Notes under the pieces: generated by a model
Databases searched by the model: none
The model's input: only the letters and a program-made list of their open reading frames with translations
Told to the model about the DNA's origin: nothing
In this document: piece by piece, positions 16,714 through 25,390 of the stretch
Numbering within the stretch: the first letter of the stretch is position 1
Layout of the letters: each line of letters begins with the position of its first letter
Translations under genes and position numbers: made by a program
NCBI GenBank assembly: GCA_036260805.1
Contig: DATALZ010000072.1
Location: 1 to 30,091 of the forward strand
DNA from: Thermocaproicibacter sp036260805
Lineage (GTDB): Bacteria > Bacillota > Clostridia > Oscillospirales > Acutalibacteraceae
DNA: 30,091 nucleotides
Reading direction: 5' to 3'

Positions 16714-16750
16714 TCCATAACCAAGTCTCATTAATAATTCCAGTTTCTCC

Positions 16751-16797
16751 GGCGGGGAGACAAAAAAGCGTGAGCTTTGGTTTCCCCGCCCATTTTT
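16751..16797 (+). terminator. Intercistronic hairpin between mglB and mglA
   Basis: GGCGGGGAGAC (16751-16761) pairs with GTTTCCCCGCC (16780-16790) including one G-U pair, followed by CATTTTTA. It has the form of a partial terminator. It would let most transcripts stop after mglB and also protect the mglB mRNA 3' end, a known way to make binding protein in excess. Confidence 0.7.
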
Positions 16798-16818
16798 AAA
16801 GTAAGGAGGATTGAGGAT

Positions 16819-18318
16819 ATGGGCGAATATTTACTGGAAATGAACAATATCTGCAAATCGTTTCCAGGCGTTAAAGCACTGGATAACGTAAGCCTGAAAG
16901 TTAAGCCCGGCAGCGTTCATGCGCTGGTAGGTGAAAACGGCGCCGGAAAGTCCACTTTAATGAAATGTCTCTTTGGCATATACATGAAAGATGCCGGCGA
17001 CATCTTTTTAAACGGACAAAATATTGAAGTAACCTCAACCAAACAGGCCCTTGATCTTGGTATTTCCATGATTCACCAAGAGCTTCACCCAATTCGATTC
17101 CGCCCGGTCATGGAGAATATCTGGCTCGGCAGGTTCCCGAAAAAAGGGATTATGGTCGACCGAAAAGCCATGATACGGAAAACAAAAGACCTGTTCAAGG
17201 AAATTGAACTGGACATTAACCCTGAAACAATGGCAGGCGACCTCTCGCCTTCCAATTTACAGCTTGTAGAAATTGCAAAAGCGGTAAGCTATAATGCGAA
17301 GATAATAATAATGGATGAACCAACCTCTTCCCTGACGGATAATGAGACGGCGCATCTGTTTAAAATCATAAAGCAACTTCAGCAGAAAGGCTGCTCAATC
17401 ATCTACATTTCTCACAAGATGGAGGAAATCCTTAAAATCTGCGACGAAGTTACGATCATGCGCGATGGTCAGTACATAGGTTCCTGGCCTGCATCCGAAC
17501 TGACGACGGAAGAGATCATCAACAAGATGGTCGGCCGTGAGCTGACGGATCGGTTCCCGCCCAAGGAAACCAAGCCGGGTAAAGAAGCTGTTCTTGAGGT
17601 AAAAGACCTCTGCTCCGCAGTGCCGCGTTCTTTCCAGCATATCAGCTTTGAGCTTCACAAGGGAGAAATCCTCGGCATCGGCGGCCTTGTCGGCGCACAG
17701 CGCACCGAACTGGTTGAATCCATCTTCGGCCTGCGTGAAATTGCATCCGGCGATGTAATTAAAGACGGCAAGAAAATCGATATCAAATGCGTCAACGACG
17801 CAAAGGAACACGGTTTCGCACTGCTGACTGAGGAACGCAGAGCGTCGGGAGTTTTCGGGCATCTGTCCATTCTGGAAAACACCGTAATCGCAAGCCAGAA
17901 ACGGTATGCCACAAACGGCGTCCTGAACGAGTCGAAGCGAGTAAAGGCTGCCGACAAGGCGGATAAAGAGCTGAACGTTAAAACCCCGTCTCTCAGCCAA
18001 GAAATGGAGAACCTCTCCGGCGGCAATCAGCAGAAAGTTCTGATTGCAAGGTGGCTTCTGACCCAGCCGGATATCCTGATTCTTGACGAGCCGACCCGCG
18101 GTATCGACGTTGGCGCAAAGTATGAAATTTATTCCATTATGCTGAACCTTGTAAAACAAGGTAAATCCATTATCATGATTTCTTCCGAAATGCCTGAGCT
18201 CCTCGGCATGGCGGACCGCATAATGGTAATGTGCGAAGGCAAGATGACCGGAATTTTGAACCGTGATGAAGCGGATCAGGTTTCCATCATGCGCCTGGCC
18301 ACCAAGTATATGAACTAA
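16819..18318 (+). CDS. mglA: Galactose/methyl-galactoside importer ATPase MglA
   Basis: The duplicated ATP-binding subunit of the sugar importer, 499 residues. The first nucleotide-binding half has Walker A GENGAGKST (38-46), a family-typical altered signature (LSPSNLQL, 142-149) and Walker B IIIMDEPTS (162-170). The second half has a degenerate P-loop (GGLVGAQRTE, 288-297), LSGGNQQKV (399-407) and LILDEPTRGID (420-430). One degenerate site is normal for the Mgl/Rbs/Xyl class. The start is the ATG at 16819, with AAGGAGG 10 bases upstream; an ATG at 16777 lies inside the intercistronic hairpin and is not used. mglC starts 16 bases after its stop. Confidence 0.96.
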   Translation: MGEYLLEMNNICKSFPGVKALDNVSLKVKPGSVHALVGENGAGKSTLMKCLFGIYMKDAGDIFLNGQNIEVTSTKQALDLGISMIHQELHPIRFRPVMENIWLGRFPKKGIMVDRKAMIRKTKDLFKEIELDINPETMAGDLSPSNLQLVEIAKAVSYNAKIIIMDEPTSSLTDNETAHLFKIIKQLQQKGCSIIYISHKMEEILKICDEVTIMRDGQYIGSWPASELTTEEIINKMVGRELTDRFPPKETKPGKEAVLEVKDLCSAVPRSFQHISFELHKGEILGIGGLVGAQRTELVESIFGLREIASGDVIKDGKKIDIKCVNDAKEHGFALLTEERRASGVFGHLSILENTVIASQKRYATNGVLNESKRVKAADKADKELNVKTPSLSQEMENLSGGNQQKVLIARWLLTQPDILILDEPTRGIDVGAKYEIYSIMLNLVKQGKSIIMISSEMPELLGMADRIMVMCEGKMTGILNRDEADQVSIMRLATKYMN

Positions 18319-18334
18319 TCCAACGGAAAGAGAG

Positions 18335-19564
18335 ATGAGAACGGTGAATAAAGAGAAAGCAATTACCCGACAAAAATACGCGTCAATTTTTATGGCTGTC
18401 GGCGGAGTTATCTTTGTTTTCGGAATGATCTTCGGATTGTTTTTCCGCACCAAAAAAGTATATGACCTGCCGTGGCTCATTGCGATCATCGGCGCCATAT
18501 CCGTTTGTTACGGAATAGCGCAGATGAACAATCGCAATAAGCTTGGCGATGAGGTATCCTTCTCCGGGAAAAAGGTAAAATCGTTTTTCCTGAAATACGC
18601 TCTGATTTTTGCACTGTTTGTTCTGATTGTTGTCATTATTTTCATTGAACCGAACTTCTGTCAGAAAGACGTTCTGCTGGATATTCTGGCGCAGTCGTCC
18701 ATTCGTCTGATTATCGCTCTCGGTATCTGCATGACCCTGTTAATCGCAGGCACCGACCTTTCAGCCGGACGTATGGTTGGCTTGGCAGCAGTTATTTCCA
18801 CATCCATGCTGCAGGATCCGTCTTATGCAAACCGTTTCTTCCCCCATCTGCCCATGCTGCCGATTATTCTGCCGATTCTTCTGGCAGTCGCGGCCTGCGG
18901 CATCTTCGGTATTTTAAACGGCTTCCTGGTTGCTAAATTCAACATGCATCCATTCATTGCAACACTTGCTACGCAGGTCATGATCTACGGCTTCTGTTCT
19001 CTGTATTTCGACCTGCCGCCGAATAACTCCCAGCCAATCGGCGGTGTCCGCAATGACTTTACCGCTTTGGCACAGACGAAGCTCCCCGGCAATATTTCCA
19101 TCCTGATCCCGATTGCGCTCGTTGTCGGCGTTATTATGTGGTTCATCCTTAATAAAACGGTATTCGGCAAAAACATCTATGCAATCGGCGGCAACATGGA
19201 AGCTGCAAGAGTTTCCGGTGTCAACGTTTTCAAAACCCTTATGGGAATCTTTATTCTTGCCGGTATCCTCTACGGCGTCGGCGGCGTTTTGGAAGCCGCA
19301 AGAACAGCCGGTGCTACCAACAACTACGGCAACGGCTATGAACTCGATGCTATCGCAGCCTGCTGCGTCGGCGGTGTATCTCTCGCAGGCGGCATTGGTA
19401 AAGTAAGCGGTATTGTCGTCGGTGTTCTGATCTTCACCGTTATTCAGTACGGACTCCAGTTCATCAACGTCAGCCCAATGTGGCAGCAGGTTATCAAAGG
19501 CCTTATCATTATGGTCGCTGTCGCAATTGACCTTTCGAAGTACAAGAAGGTCCTCTGGCACTGA
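18335..19564 (+). CDS. mglC: Galactose/methyl-galactoside importer permease MglC
   Basis: The membrane subunit of the sugar importer, 409 residues. From ~residue 88 it follows E. coli MglC closely: QSSIRLIIALGI, GTDLSAGRMVGLAA, FGKNIYAIGGNMEAARVSGVNV, TNNYGNGYELDAIAACCVGGVS and QQVIKGLIIMVAVAID. It is ~70 residues longer at the N-terminus than the 336-residue E. coli protein; the extra part contains two more predicted membrane segments (~15-40 and ~45-63). The start is the ATG at 18335, with GGAAAG just upstream; a GTG at 18344 is an alternative that changes only three residues. Confidence 0.95.
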   Translation: MRTVNKEKAITRQKYASIFMAVGGVIFVFGMIFGLFFRTKKVYDLPWLIAIIGAISVCYGIAQMNNRNKLGDEVSFSGKKVKSFFLKYALIFALFVLIVVIIFIEPNFCQKDVLLDILAQSSIRLIIALGICMTLLIAGTDLSAGRMVGLAAVISTSMLQDPSYANRFFPHLPMLPIILPILLAVAACGIFGILNGFLVAKFNMHPFIATLATQVMIYGFCSLYFDLPPNNSQPIGGVRNDFTALAQTKLPGNISILIPIALVVGVIMWFILNKTVFGKNIYAIGGNMEAARVSGVNVFKTLMGIFILAGILYGVGGVLEAARTAGATNNYGNGYELDAIAACCVGGVSLAGGIGKVSGIVVGVLIFTVIQYGLQFINVSPMWQQVIKGLIIMVAVAIDLSKYKKVLWH

Positions 19565-19626
19565 TTCCTTACCAACGGAAAACATAACATACAAGGATTA
19601 TTTGTTTCATATCCTCTTAATCCATG

Positions 19627-19656
19627 CAGCCCATGGCGATTTATCGCCATGGGCTG
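19627..19656 (+). other. 14-bp perfect inverted repeat after mglC
   Basis: CAGCCCATGGCGAT (19627-19640) and ATCGCCATGGGCTG (19643-19656) form a perfect stem with a two-base centre. There is no U-tract on either strand, so it is not a classic intrinsic terminator. It may stabilise the mgl mRNA 3' end, or act as a DNA dyad in front of the regulator promoter. Confidence 0.6.
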
Positions 19657-19695
19657 GATATATCTGTAGGGGTACTATATAATTTACGATTAGAA

Positions 19696-19704
19696 TGCTA
19701 TAAT
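19696..19704 (+). promoter_or_regulatory. Extended -10 promoter for the response regulator operon
   Basis: TGCTATAAT provides a TGn extension and a perfect -10 box (19699-19704). No good -35 box is present. Transcription would start ~25 bases before the TTG start codon at 19737. Confidence 0.65.
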
Positions 19705-19736
19705 ATAACTGCCAATAAACCTCGGGGGGATCAAGC

Positions 19737-21338
19737 TTGTATCGAATCCTGATTGCAGATGACGAAGAACAAATTCGTGAAGGAATCATAAAAAAAATAG
19801 ACTGGGAAAAGATCGGCTATACCATAGTTGGGTCTGCCGAAAACGGGCTGGACGCTTTGGAAAAAGCGGAGCATCTTCGCCCGGACGTCGTCATGACCGA
19901 TATTAAAATGCCGTTCATGGGCGGACTGGAGCTGGGCGAAAAACTGCGCGCAGCCATGCCCACGGTAAAACTGATTATCTTTTCCGGATTCGACGAGTTT
20001 GAGTATGCGCAGCAGGCGATCAAGCTGCATGCCGCCGAGTATATCCTGAAGCCGATCAACGCGGAAGAGCTGACGGAGACTTTAAAACGAATCAAGCTTC
20101 AAATTGACCGCGAAGTCAGCGAAAAGCGAAATGTTGAGGTTTTGAAAAAGCAGTACGAAGAGAGTCTCCCGGCCATGCGGGAGCAGTTCCTTACAGGACT
20201 GATTGAAAATAAAGTCGCGAAAGACCAGATCAGGGCGAAGGCCGGGCAGTTCAATATCAATTTGAATGCCGACGGCTGGGCGGTGGCTCTGCTTCGGGTG
20301 GATGCGACCGAGAAGACCGCGCAGGTTCTGCAGGGCAAACAGGAGCTTGTGCCGATCCTTTTAAAGTGTACCATGGAGGAAGAGCTGAAAGGTTACTGCA
20401 GCTTTGTCGACATCCTCATGGGAGACTGCGTTATGGTGATTGCCGAAATCAATGCGGAAAAGGGGATTCTTTCGCTTGTCAACCGCATGAACCAGATCTG
20501 TAAGTCCGCCTGCCGTGTGCTGGGCACAAAGGTAATGGCGGGAATCAGCACAATGGCCAGGAGCCTGTACCAGCTTCAGCATTATTATCAGGAAGCGCAG
20601 AGCGCTTTGGAGTACAGTGCCGTTATGGGCGGCGATAAAGCGATGTATATTGCAGACATCGAGCCGGACACCTCTGTGAAGGTTGAGTTCGACGAGCACG
20701 ACGAGAATGAAATTATCAATGCCATAAAACTGGGGAATCAGCAGGAGATTACGGATAAAATAGGCGCTCTCTTTGAGCAGTTCCGCGAAGTCGTTCTGCC
20801 GCTTGGCCAGTACCAGATTTTTCTGCTGGAAATGATGACAGCCCTGCTGAAGCTGCTACACGCCTATAAAATTGACGAGGCCGGCATCTTCGGCGAAAAC
20901 TGCACTCTGGTGCAGGCCGTCTCCAGGCTTCATACCCCGGAGGAAATGAAGCTGTGGTGCACAGACGTCTGCGTAAAGATCAGCGCGAGCATTGAGCGCG
21001 AGAGGGTCGATTCCACAAAGCTTCTTACCCGCAATGCGGAACAGTATATCCGCGAGCATTATTCCGACCCGGATACCTCGGTCGAGAACCTCTGCTCATA
21101 CCTGCATGTAAGCCCGGCATATTTTTCCACTGTTTTCAAGCGGGAGTCCGGCATGAGCTTTGTTTCTTATCTGACGGACGTCCGTCTGCAGAAGGCAATG
21201 GAGCTTTTGAACGTTACGGATGACAAAACCTATATCATCGCCCAGAAAGTAGGATACACGGAGCCGAATTACTTCAGCTATGTATTTAAAAAGAAGTTCG
21301 GCGTATCTCCGTCAAAATACAGGAATCAAACGCCATGA
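19737..21338 (+). CDS. YesN-type response regulator (REC + AraC DNA-binding)
   Basis: The DNA-binding half of a two-component system, 533 residues. The receiver domain (1-~120) has the acidic pair Asp8/Asp9, phospho-acceptor Asp55 in MTDIKMP, Ser83 and Lys105 in YILKP. A middle region (~130-420) of the YesN kind may serve dimerisation. The C-terminal AraC-family domain (~430-530) has two helix-turn-helix units (SVENLCSYLHVSPAYFSTVFK and YIIAQKVGYTEPNYFSYVFKKKFG, each shown in part here). The start codon is TTG at 19737, decided by GGGGGGA at 19724-19730 six bases upstream; no ATG gives the complete first strand. Its last bases overlap the kinase start (ATGA). It probably controls mglBAC in response to sugar (inference). 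Confidence 0.93.
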   Translation: MYRILIADDEEQIREGIIKKIDWEKIGYTIVGSAENGLDALEKAEHLRPDVVMTDIKMPFMGGLELGEKLRAAMPTVKLIIFSGFDEFEYAQQAIKLHAAEYILKPINAEELTETLKRIKLQIDREVSEKRNVEVLKKQYEESLPAMREQFLTGLIENKVAKDQIRAKAGQFNINLNADGWAVALLRVDATEKTAQVLQGKQELVPILLKCTMEEELKGYCSFVDILMGDCVMVIAEINAEKGILSLVNRMNQICKSACRVLGTKVMAGISTMARSLYQLQHYYQEAQSALEYSAVMGGDKAMYIADIEPDTSVKVEFDEHDENEIINAIKLGNQQEITDKIGALFEQFREVVLPLGQYQIFLLEMMTALLKLLHAYKIDEAGIFGENCTLVQAVSRLHTPEEMKLWCTDVCVKISASIERERVDSTKLLTRNAEQYIREHYSDPDTSVENLCSYLHVSPAYFSTVFKRESGMSFVSYLTDVRLQKAMELLNVTDDKTYIIAQKVGYTEPNYFSYVFKKKFGVSPSKYRNQTP

Positions 21339-23134
21339 AAAACCGGTTTCAGAAAATTACAGAACGGGTGCGGCATTTCCTGCGCAGCAGGAGCCTGCAG
21401 TTTACAATATCCATTTCGTTTACCATCGCGGCGCTTTTGGGGATGGTACTGGTCGGCGTGACCCTTTCCATGCGGTATGTAAGCTCCGCCGAGGAAAATA
21501 CAAAAAAGAACAACGAACGCATCGTCGACCAGGTCAACATCAACTTGGACAGCTACCTGCGCAATATGATGCGTGTTTCGGACAGTATCTATTACAGCGT
21601 AATTAAAAATGCAGATATCCAGAAGGACAATATCAGCGGGCAGCTGAGCCTGCTGTATGAAACCAACCATGACCAGATTATCAGCGCAGGCGTTTTTTCC
21701 GACAAGGGAAAAGTAATTACCGCCGAACCGCTGAATCAGCTGAAAGACACGGCGGATGTAACGAACCAGCCCTGGTTCCAGAATGCGGAAGCGCGCATTG
21801 AAAATCTGCATTTTTCAACGCCGCATGTGGAAAACCTGTTTCAGGACCCGGATAACAAATACCACTGGGTGGTATCCCTCAGCCGGTATGTCGAGCTGAC
21901 TTCAGCCGGCACCATCACGCACGGCGTTCTTCTGGTGGATATGAGCTTCAGCGGAATTGAGCAGATCTGCAGCAACGTCGATCTCGGCTCGTCCAGTTAC
22001 ATCTATATCGTCGACAGCAGCGGAGAAATTATTTACCACCCGCGTCAGGAACTCATTTACTCGAACCTGATTCACGAAAACAACCGCAAAGCCGCATCGT
22101 ATCAGGATGGTACGCAGACGGAACAGTTCGAAAATGAGGAACGCCTCGTTACCGTGAAAACTGTCGGCTATACCGGCTGGAAAATCATCGCCGTAACACC
22201 GACGAAGGATATTACGGAAAACTACTATCAGTACACGCTGTTCGCAATCCTCTGCGGCGCTTTCGTATCGTTCCTGCTGATTTTTGTAAATATGTTTATT
22301 TCATCCCGCATTGCAACGCCAATCAAGCAGCTGGAGCATGCGGTAAAAAATATTGAAAACGGCGACCTCGATGAAACAAAAATTACCGTGAGCGGTTCCT
22401 ACGAAGTGCAGCATTTGGGCAAAACGATTCGTTCCATGGTTACCGAACTCAAAAACCTGATGAACGACATTGTAAAGGAGCAGGAATCCAAGCGAAAAAG
22501 CGAGCTGGATGCCCTGCAGTCGCAGATCAATCCGCATTTTCTTTACAATACGCTGGACGCAATCGTCTGGATGATTGAGAATGAGAATTATAAAGACGCC
22601 GTCACCATGGTAACTTCGCTTGCTAGGCTGTTCCGCATCAGCCTGAGCAAAGGGAAAAATATCGTTACGGTTGCCGACGAGCTGAAGCATGTTCAAAATT
22701 ACCTCATCATCGAAAAGATGCGGTTCAAGAGCAAGTTCGAATATACCATCGACGCGGAGCCGGAAACGCTGAACTGTTCCACCATCAAACTTATTGTGCA
22801 GCCGCTGGTTGAAAACTCGATTCACCACGGTCTGGAGTCCATGGACGACGACGGCGAAATTCGCATCCGAGCCTATATCCGCGAAAACGAGCTTTATATT
22901 GATGTATCCGACAATGGCCTCGGCATGCCGAAGGAACAGGCGGATTCCCTCCTGCTGGACGGCACCAAGACCTCGCACGGGAAAGGTTCCGGAATCGGGC
23001 TGAAAAACGTGCAACAGAGAATCCAGCTGTATTTTGGGGAAAACTACGGCCTGACGGTAATGAGCGAACCGGATGAGGGCACGACGGTTCGAATCCATTT
23101 GCCGGTGAAACCCATGAACGGCGAGACCGGCTGA
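21335..23134 (+). CDS. YesM-type sensor histidine kinase
   Basis: A membrane sensor kinase of 599 residues, partner of the preceding regulator (4-base ATGA overlap, translational coupling). TM1 at ~22-45, extracellular dCache-like sensor at ~50-295 (YIYIVDSSGEIIYHP), TM2 at ~300-322, HAMP at ~323-378, His_kinase domain with QSQINPHFLYNTLDA (His401 as phospho-acceptor) and a HATPase domain with N-box VENSIHHG (492-499), DNGLGM (527-531) and GSGIGL (551-556). This is the LytS/YesM class. Its neighbours are two sugar-binding-protein homologues, so it probably reads sugar through such a protein rather than directly. Confidence 0.95.
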   Translation: MKNRFQKITERVRHFLRSRSLQFTISISFTIAALLGMVLVGVTLSMRYVSSAEENTKKNNERIVDQVNINLDSYLRNMMRVSDSIYYSVIKNADIQKDNISGQLSLLYETNHDQIISAGVFSDKGKVITAEPLNQLKDTADVTNQPWFQNAEARIENLHFSTPHVENLFQDPDNKYHWVVSLSRYVELTSAGTITHGVLLVDMSFSGIEQICSNVDLGSSSYIYIVDSSGEIIYHPRQELIYSNLIHENNRKAASYQDGTQTEQFENEERLVTVKTVGYTGWKIIAVTPTKDITENYYQYTLFAILCGAFVSFLLIFVNMFISSRIATPIKQLEHAVKNIENGDLDETKITVSGSYEVQHLGKTIRSMVTELKNLMNDIVKEQESKRKSELDALQSQINPHFLYNTLDAIVWMIENENYKDAVTMVTSLARLFRISLSKGKNIVTVADELKHVQNYLIIEKMRFKSKFEYTIDAEPETLNCSTIKLIVQPLVENSIHHGLESMDDDGEIRIRAYIRENELYIDVSDNGLGMPKEQADSLLLDGTKTSHGKGSGIGLKNVQQRIQLYFGENYGLTVMSEPDEGTTVRIHLPVKPMNGETG

Positions 23135-23150
23135 AAAGGGAGGACGGAGA

Positions 23151-24113
23151 ATGAGTAAAAAGAAGGTTATCCTGTTCCTTTCCTTTCTGGCGTTTTTTGT
23201 GCTGTGTTATCTCTACCTCAATAAAAGCATTACACTCACGAAACAGAGTAAGCAGACGTACGAGGTTTCCGTTATCTGCCGCAGTGAAAATTCAGAGACC
23301 TGGAGCACAATCAAGCAGGGAATCGACCAGGCGGCAAAAGACCTGAACATCGACGTCAGCTTCATCACACTTTCCAGCCGGAACAACACCAAAGAGCAGG
23401 CGTCGCTGATCAGTCGTGAGGTAAACAACGGCACCGATGCGGTTGTGATCGCCCCGGTGGATTCGGCGCAGCTAAAAAAGCCGATTGAGGATTCCCTCAA
23501 AAAAGTCCCCGTCATCGCCATGCAGTCCACTGTTTCGGGTGTTTCCGGTCTGCAGACCATATCCTGCGATAATGTTGGGATGGGAGCTGCGCTTGCAAAG
23601 GAACTGAACGCATCCGGGGACGACAGCTCCGAGGTTGTCGTTCTCAGAAACAGCATGTCCTGCACCAATGTTTCGGACTATGCGAAGGGAATCCAGGCGG
23701 AGCTGAGAAACAGGCGTCTGTTGTACTGCGATGTTCCGGACGACGCACGGGATGCTTACAACACCGTAAGGCAGAGCCTTCTGGAACATCCCAATGATAT
23801 CTTTGTAGCGCTGGATGCGGAAACGCTGGAGTCCGTCGCTCAGGCCAAAAGAGATTTAAGAACCCTGTGCCAGCAGACAAAGATTTACGGGATCGGCCGC
23901 ACCAACAAAGTGGTATCCTTCCTCGAAGAGAAGTCGATTGACGCCATCGCGGTGGAGAATGACTTCAATCTGGGCTATCTCTGTATTAAAGCGGCTGCCG
24001 AGCGGATTAACAATACGAATACCGGCAATGCCAATATTAATTATCTCATTATCAAAAATTCAAACATGTACCAGTCAGATTGCGAGCGCATGCTGTTCCC
24101 GTTTGTAAGGTAG
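23151..24113 (+). CDS. Membrane-anchored periplasmic-binding-protein homologue, likely sugar sensor
   Basis: A type I binding protein (RbsB/XylF-like fold) of 320 residues. An uncleaved-looking hydrophobic anchor spans ~5-23; there is no lipobox. The two-lobe binding fold follows (YEVSVICRSENSETWSTIKQG, shown in part; DAVVIAPVDS; DIFVALDAETLE; IYGIGRTNKV). There is no ABC ATPase or permease dedicated to it. GGGAGGACGGAG precedes the ATG, 16 bases after the kinase stop. The arrangement matches the known three-component xylose system of Clostridium beijerinckii (XylFII-LytS-YesN), where an anchored binding protein passes sugar binding to the kinase. Here the neighbouring importer suggests galactose or glucose (inference). 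Confidence 0.88.
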   Translation: MSKKKVILFLSFLAFFVLCYLYLNKSITLTKQSKQTYEVSVICRSENSETWSTIKQGIDQAAKDLNIDVSFITLSSRNNTKEQASLISREVNNGTDAVVIAPVDSAQLKKPIEDSLKKVPVIAMQSTVSGVSGLQTISCDNVGMGAALAKELNASGDDSSEVVVLRNSMSCTNVSDYAKGIQAELRNRRLLYCDVPDDARDAYNTVRQSLLEHPNDIFVALDAETLESVAQAKRDLRTLCQQTKIYGIGRTNKVVSFLEEKSIDAIAVENDFNLGYLCIKAAAERINNTNTGNANINYLIIKNSNMYQSDCERMLFPFVR

Positions 24114-24172
24114 CGGATACATCAGTGGAAAACACGTTTTCAAACAACCGGCACGAAAGGTTGGTAAAAAGT

Positions 24173-25219
24173 ATGAAGTCGTTTAAAAAGCTGATTGCAC
24201 TCTTTTTGGCTGTTCTGGCTTTGCAGGGAATTCTGACCTCGTGCAGTTCCATGAAGAGCCAGGATAAGGTAAAGACCATCCGAATCGGTATCACACTGTA
24301 CCGAAAAGACGATACGTTTATCAATTCCCTCTGTGATTACATTGAAGCCGCGGCGAAGCAGAAGGAACTGCAGACCGGGAATAAAATTGTTTTGAATGTT
24401 CTCGACAGTCAAAGCAATCAGGCGGTTCAGAATGATCAGGTAGACGGCATGCTTTCCAAGGATTACAGCGCTATCTGTGTGAATATGGTTGACCGAACCG
24501 CGGCCGCATCCATTGTGGACAAGGCAAAAAAGGCGAATATTCCGCTGATTTTCTTCAACCGCGAGCCGGTTGAGGAAGACCTTCAAATCTGGGACAAGGC
24601 GTACTATGTCGGCGCGGATGCCGAACAGTCCGGAACGCTGCAGGGGCGGATCATTACAAACGCCTATAAAAAGAATCCAAAATTAATCGATAAAAACGGA
24701 GACGGAAAAATTCAGTATGTCATGCTCGAAGGGGAACAGGGGCATCAGGATTCCCTTTTGAGGACGGAGTATTCCATTAAGGCGATTGAAGATGCGGGAA
24801 TCAAGACGGAAAAGCTCGCCAACGATACAGCAAACTGGCAGCGGGCACAGGCCACATCAAAAATGACGCAATGGATTTCCAAGTACGGCACGCAGATTGA
24901 AGCTGTGCTCTGCAACAACGACGATATGGCGCTTGGTGCACTCGACGCAATCCGTGACAGCAGCCTGAGAGCCAGCCAGCCGGTAGTTGTGGGCATCGAC
25001 GGAACCAGCCCCGGCCTGAACGCAATCAATAACGGCACCATGCTCGGTACGGTTTACAACGACGCGAAAAAGCAGGCAGAAGCTATTTTGAGCCTGGCAT
25101 CCGCGCCGAATGAAATCTCAAAGTCGTTTCAGGTTCTGAAGGGGCATTATATCTATATTCCGTACCAGATCATTACGAAAGATAACAGCAAGAATTTCAG
25201 CGCCAAAGCCGAAGGTTAA
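24173..25219 (+). CDS. Second MglB-like sugar-binding lipoprotein
   Basis: A lipoprotein of 348 residues paralogous to MglB of this window. The signal peptide ends in LTSC (Cys at ~24). Shared landmarks are YRKDDTFI, VLDSQSNQ, NMVDRTAA, NREPVEE, the calcium-loop-like DKNGDGKIQ, GEQGHQDS, LCNNDDMA, VVGIDGT and YNDAKKQAEA. It differs from MglB at the sugar-site strand (GIDGT instead of GVDAT), so affinity or specificity may differ. I place the start at the ATG at 24173, with GAAAGG 12 bases upstream; an upstream start at 24080 would bury the signal peptide. It is last in the regulator-kinase-sensor operon, so it may feed the kinase pathway or be an extra binding protein for MglAC. Confidence 0.92.
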   Translation: MKSFKKLIALFLAVLALQGILTSCSSMKSQDKVKTIRIGITLYRKDDTFINSLCDYIEAAAKQKELQTGNKIVLNVLDSQSNQAVQNDQVDGMLSKDYSAICVNMVDRTAAASIVDKAKKANIPLIFFNREPVEEDLQIWDKAYYVGADAEQSGTLQGRIITNAYKKNPKLIDKNGDGKIQYVMLEGEQGHQDSLLRTEYSIKAIEDAGIKTEKLANDTANWQRAQATSKMTQWISKYGTQIEAVLCNNDDMALGALDAIRDSSLRASQPVVVGIDGTSPGLNAINNGTMLGTVYNDAKKQAEAILSLASAPNEISKSFQVLKGHYIYIPYQIITKDNSKNFSAKAEG

Positions 25220-25236
25220 CTGGAAAAATGAAACCC

Positions 25237-25265
25237 TTGACAGCGGGCAGTTTTTCCTCTATGAT
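25237..25265 (+). promoter_or_regulatory. Promoter of the first Met/Cys leader unit
   Basis: TTGACA (25237-25242), a 17-base spacer and TATGAT (25260-25265) give a near-consensus sigma-A promoter 18 bases after the preceding gene's stop. The transcript would begin near 25272. Confidence 0.8.
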
Positions 25266-25282
25266 ATACGAAATGTAAAGAC

Positions 25283-25351
25283 TACAGCATTTCCAGTTTA
25301 ATTGTAGAATTGGCTTGTGTTCACCCCGCAATCTGAAGTGGAATTGCCGTA
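25283..25351. repeat. Short interspersed repeat, copy 1 (no central hairpin)
   Basis: This 69-bp element has imperfect terminal inverted repeats: TACAGCATTTCCA (25283-25295) and TGGAATTGCCGTA (25339-25351), 11 of 13 matching. Both halves are clearly similar to copy 2 at 28965-29069, about 36 of 43 positions on the left and 22 of 27 on the right. It lacks ~35 bp of the central hairpin found there. It lies in the leader of the first Met/Cys peptide, between its promoter and its ribosome-binding site. It encodes nothing; a mobilised non-autonomous element is the likeliest explanation. Confidence 0.7.
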
Positions 25352-25390
25352 ATAAAAACCAAAAATATGAATGAAAGGAAGAACCGTGCA

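Noticed and set aside
15773..16731. Long minus-strand ORFs opposite mglB and other highly biased genes
   Set aside because: They are shadows caused by the codon bias of the real genes; no ribosome-binding sites or domains are present.
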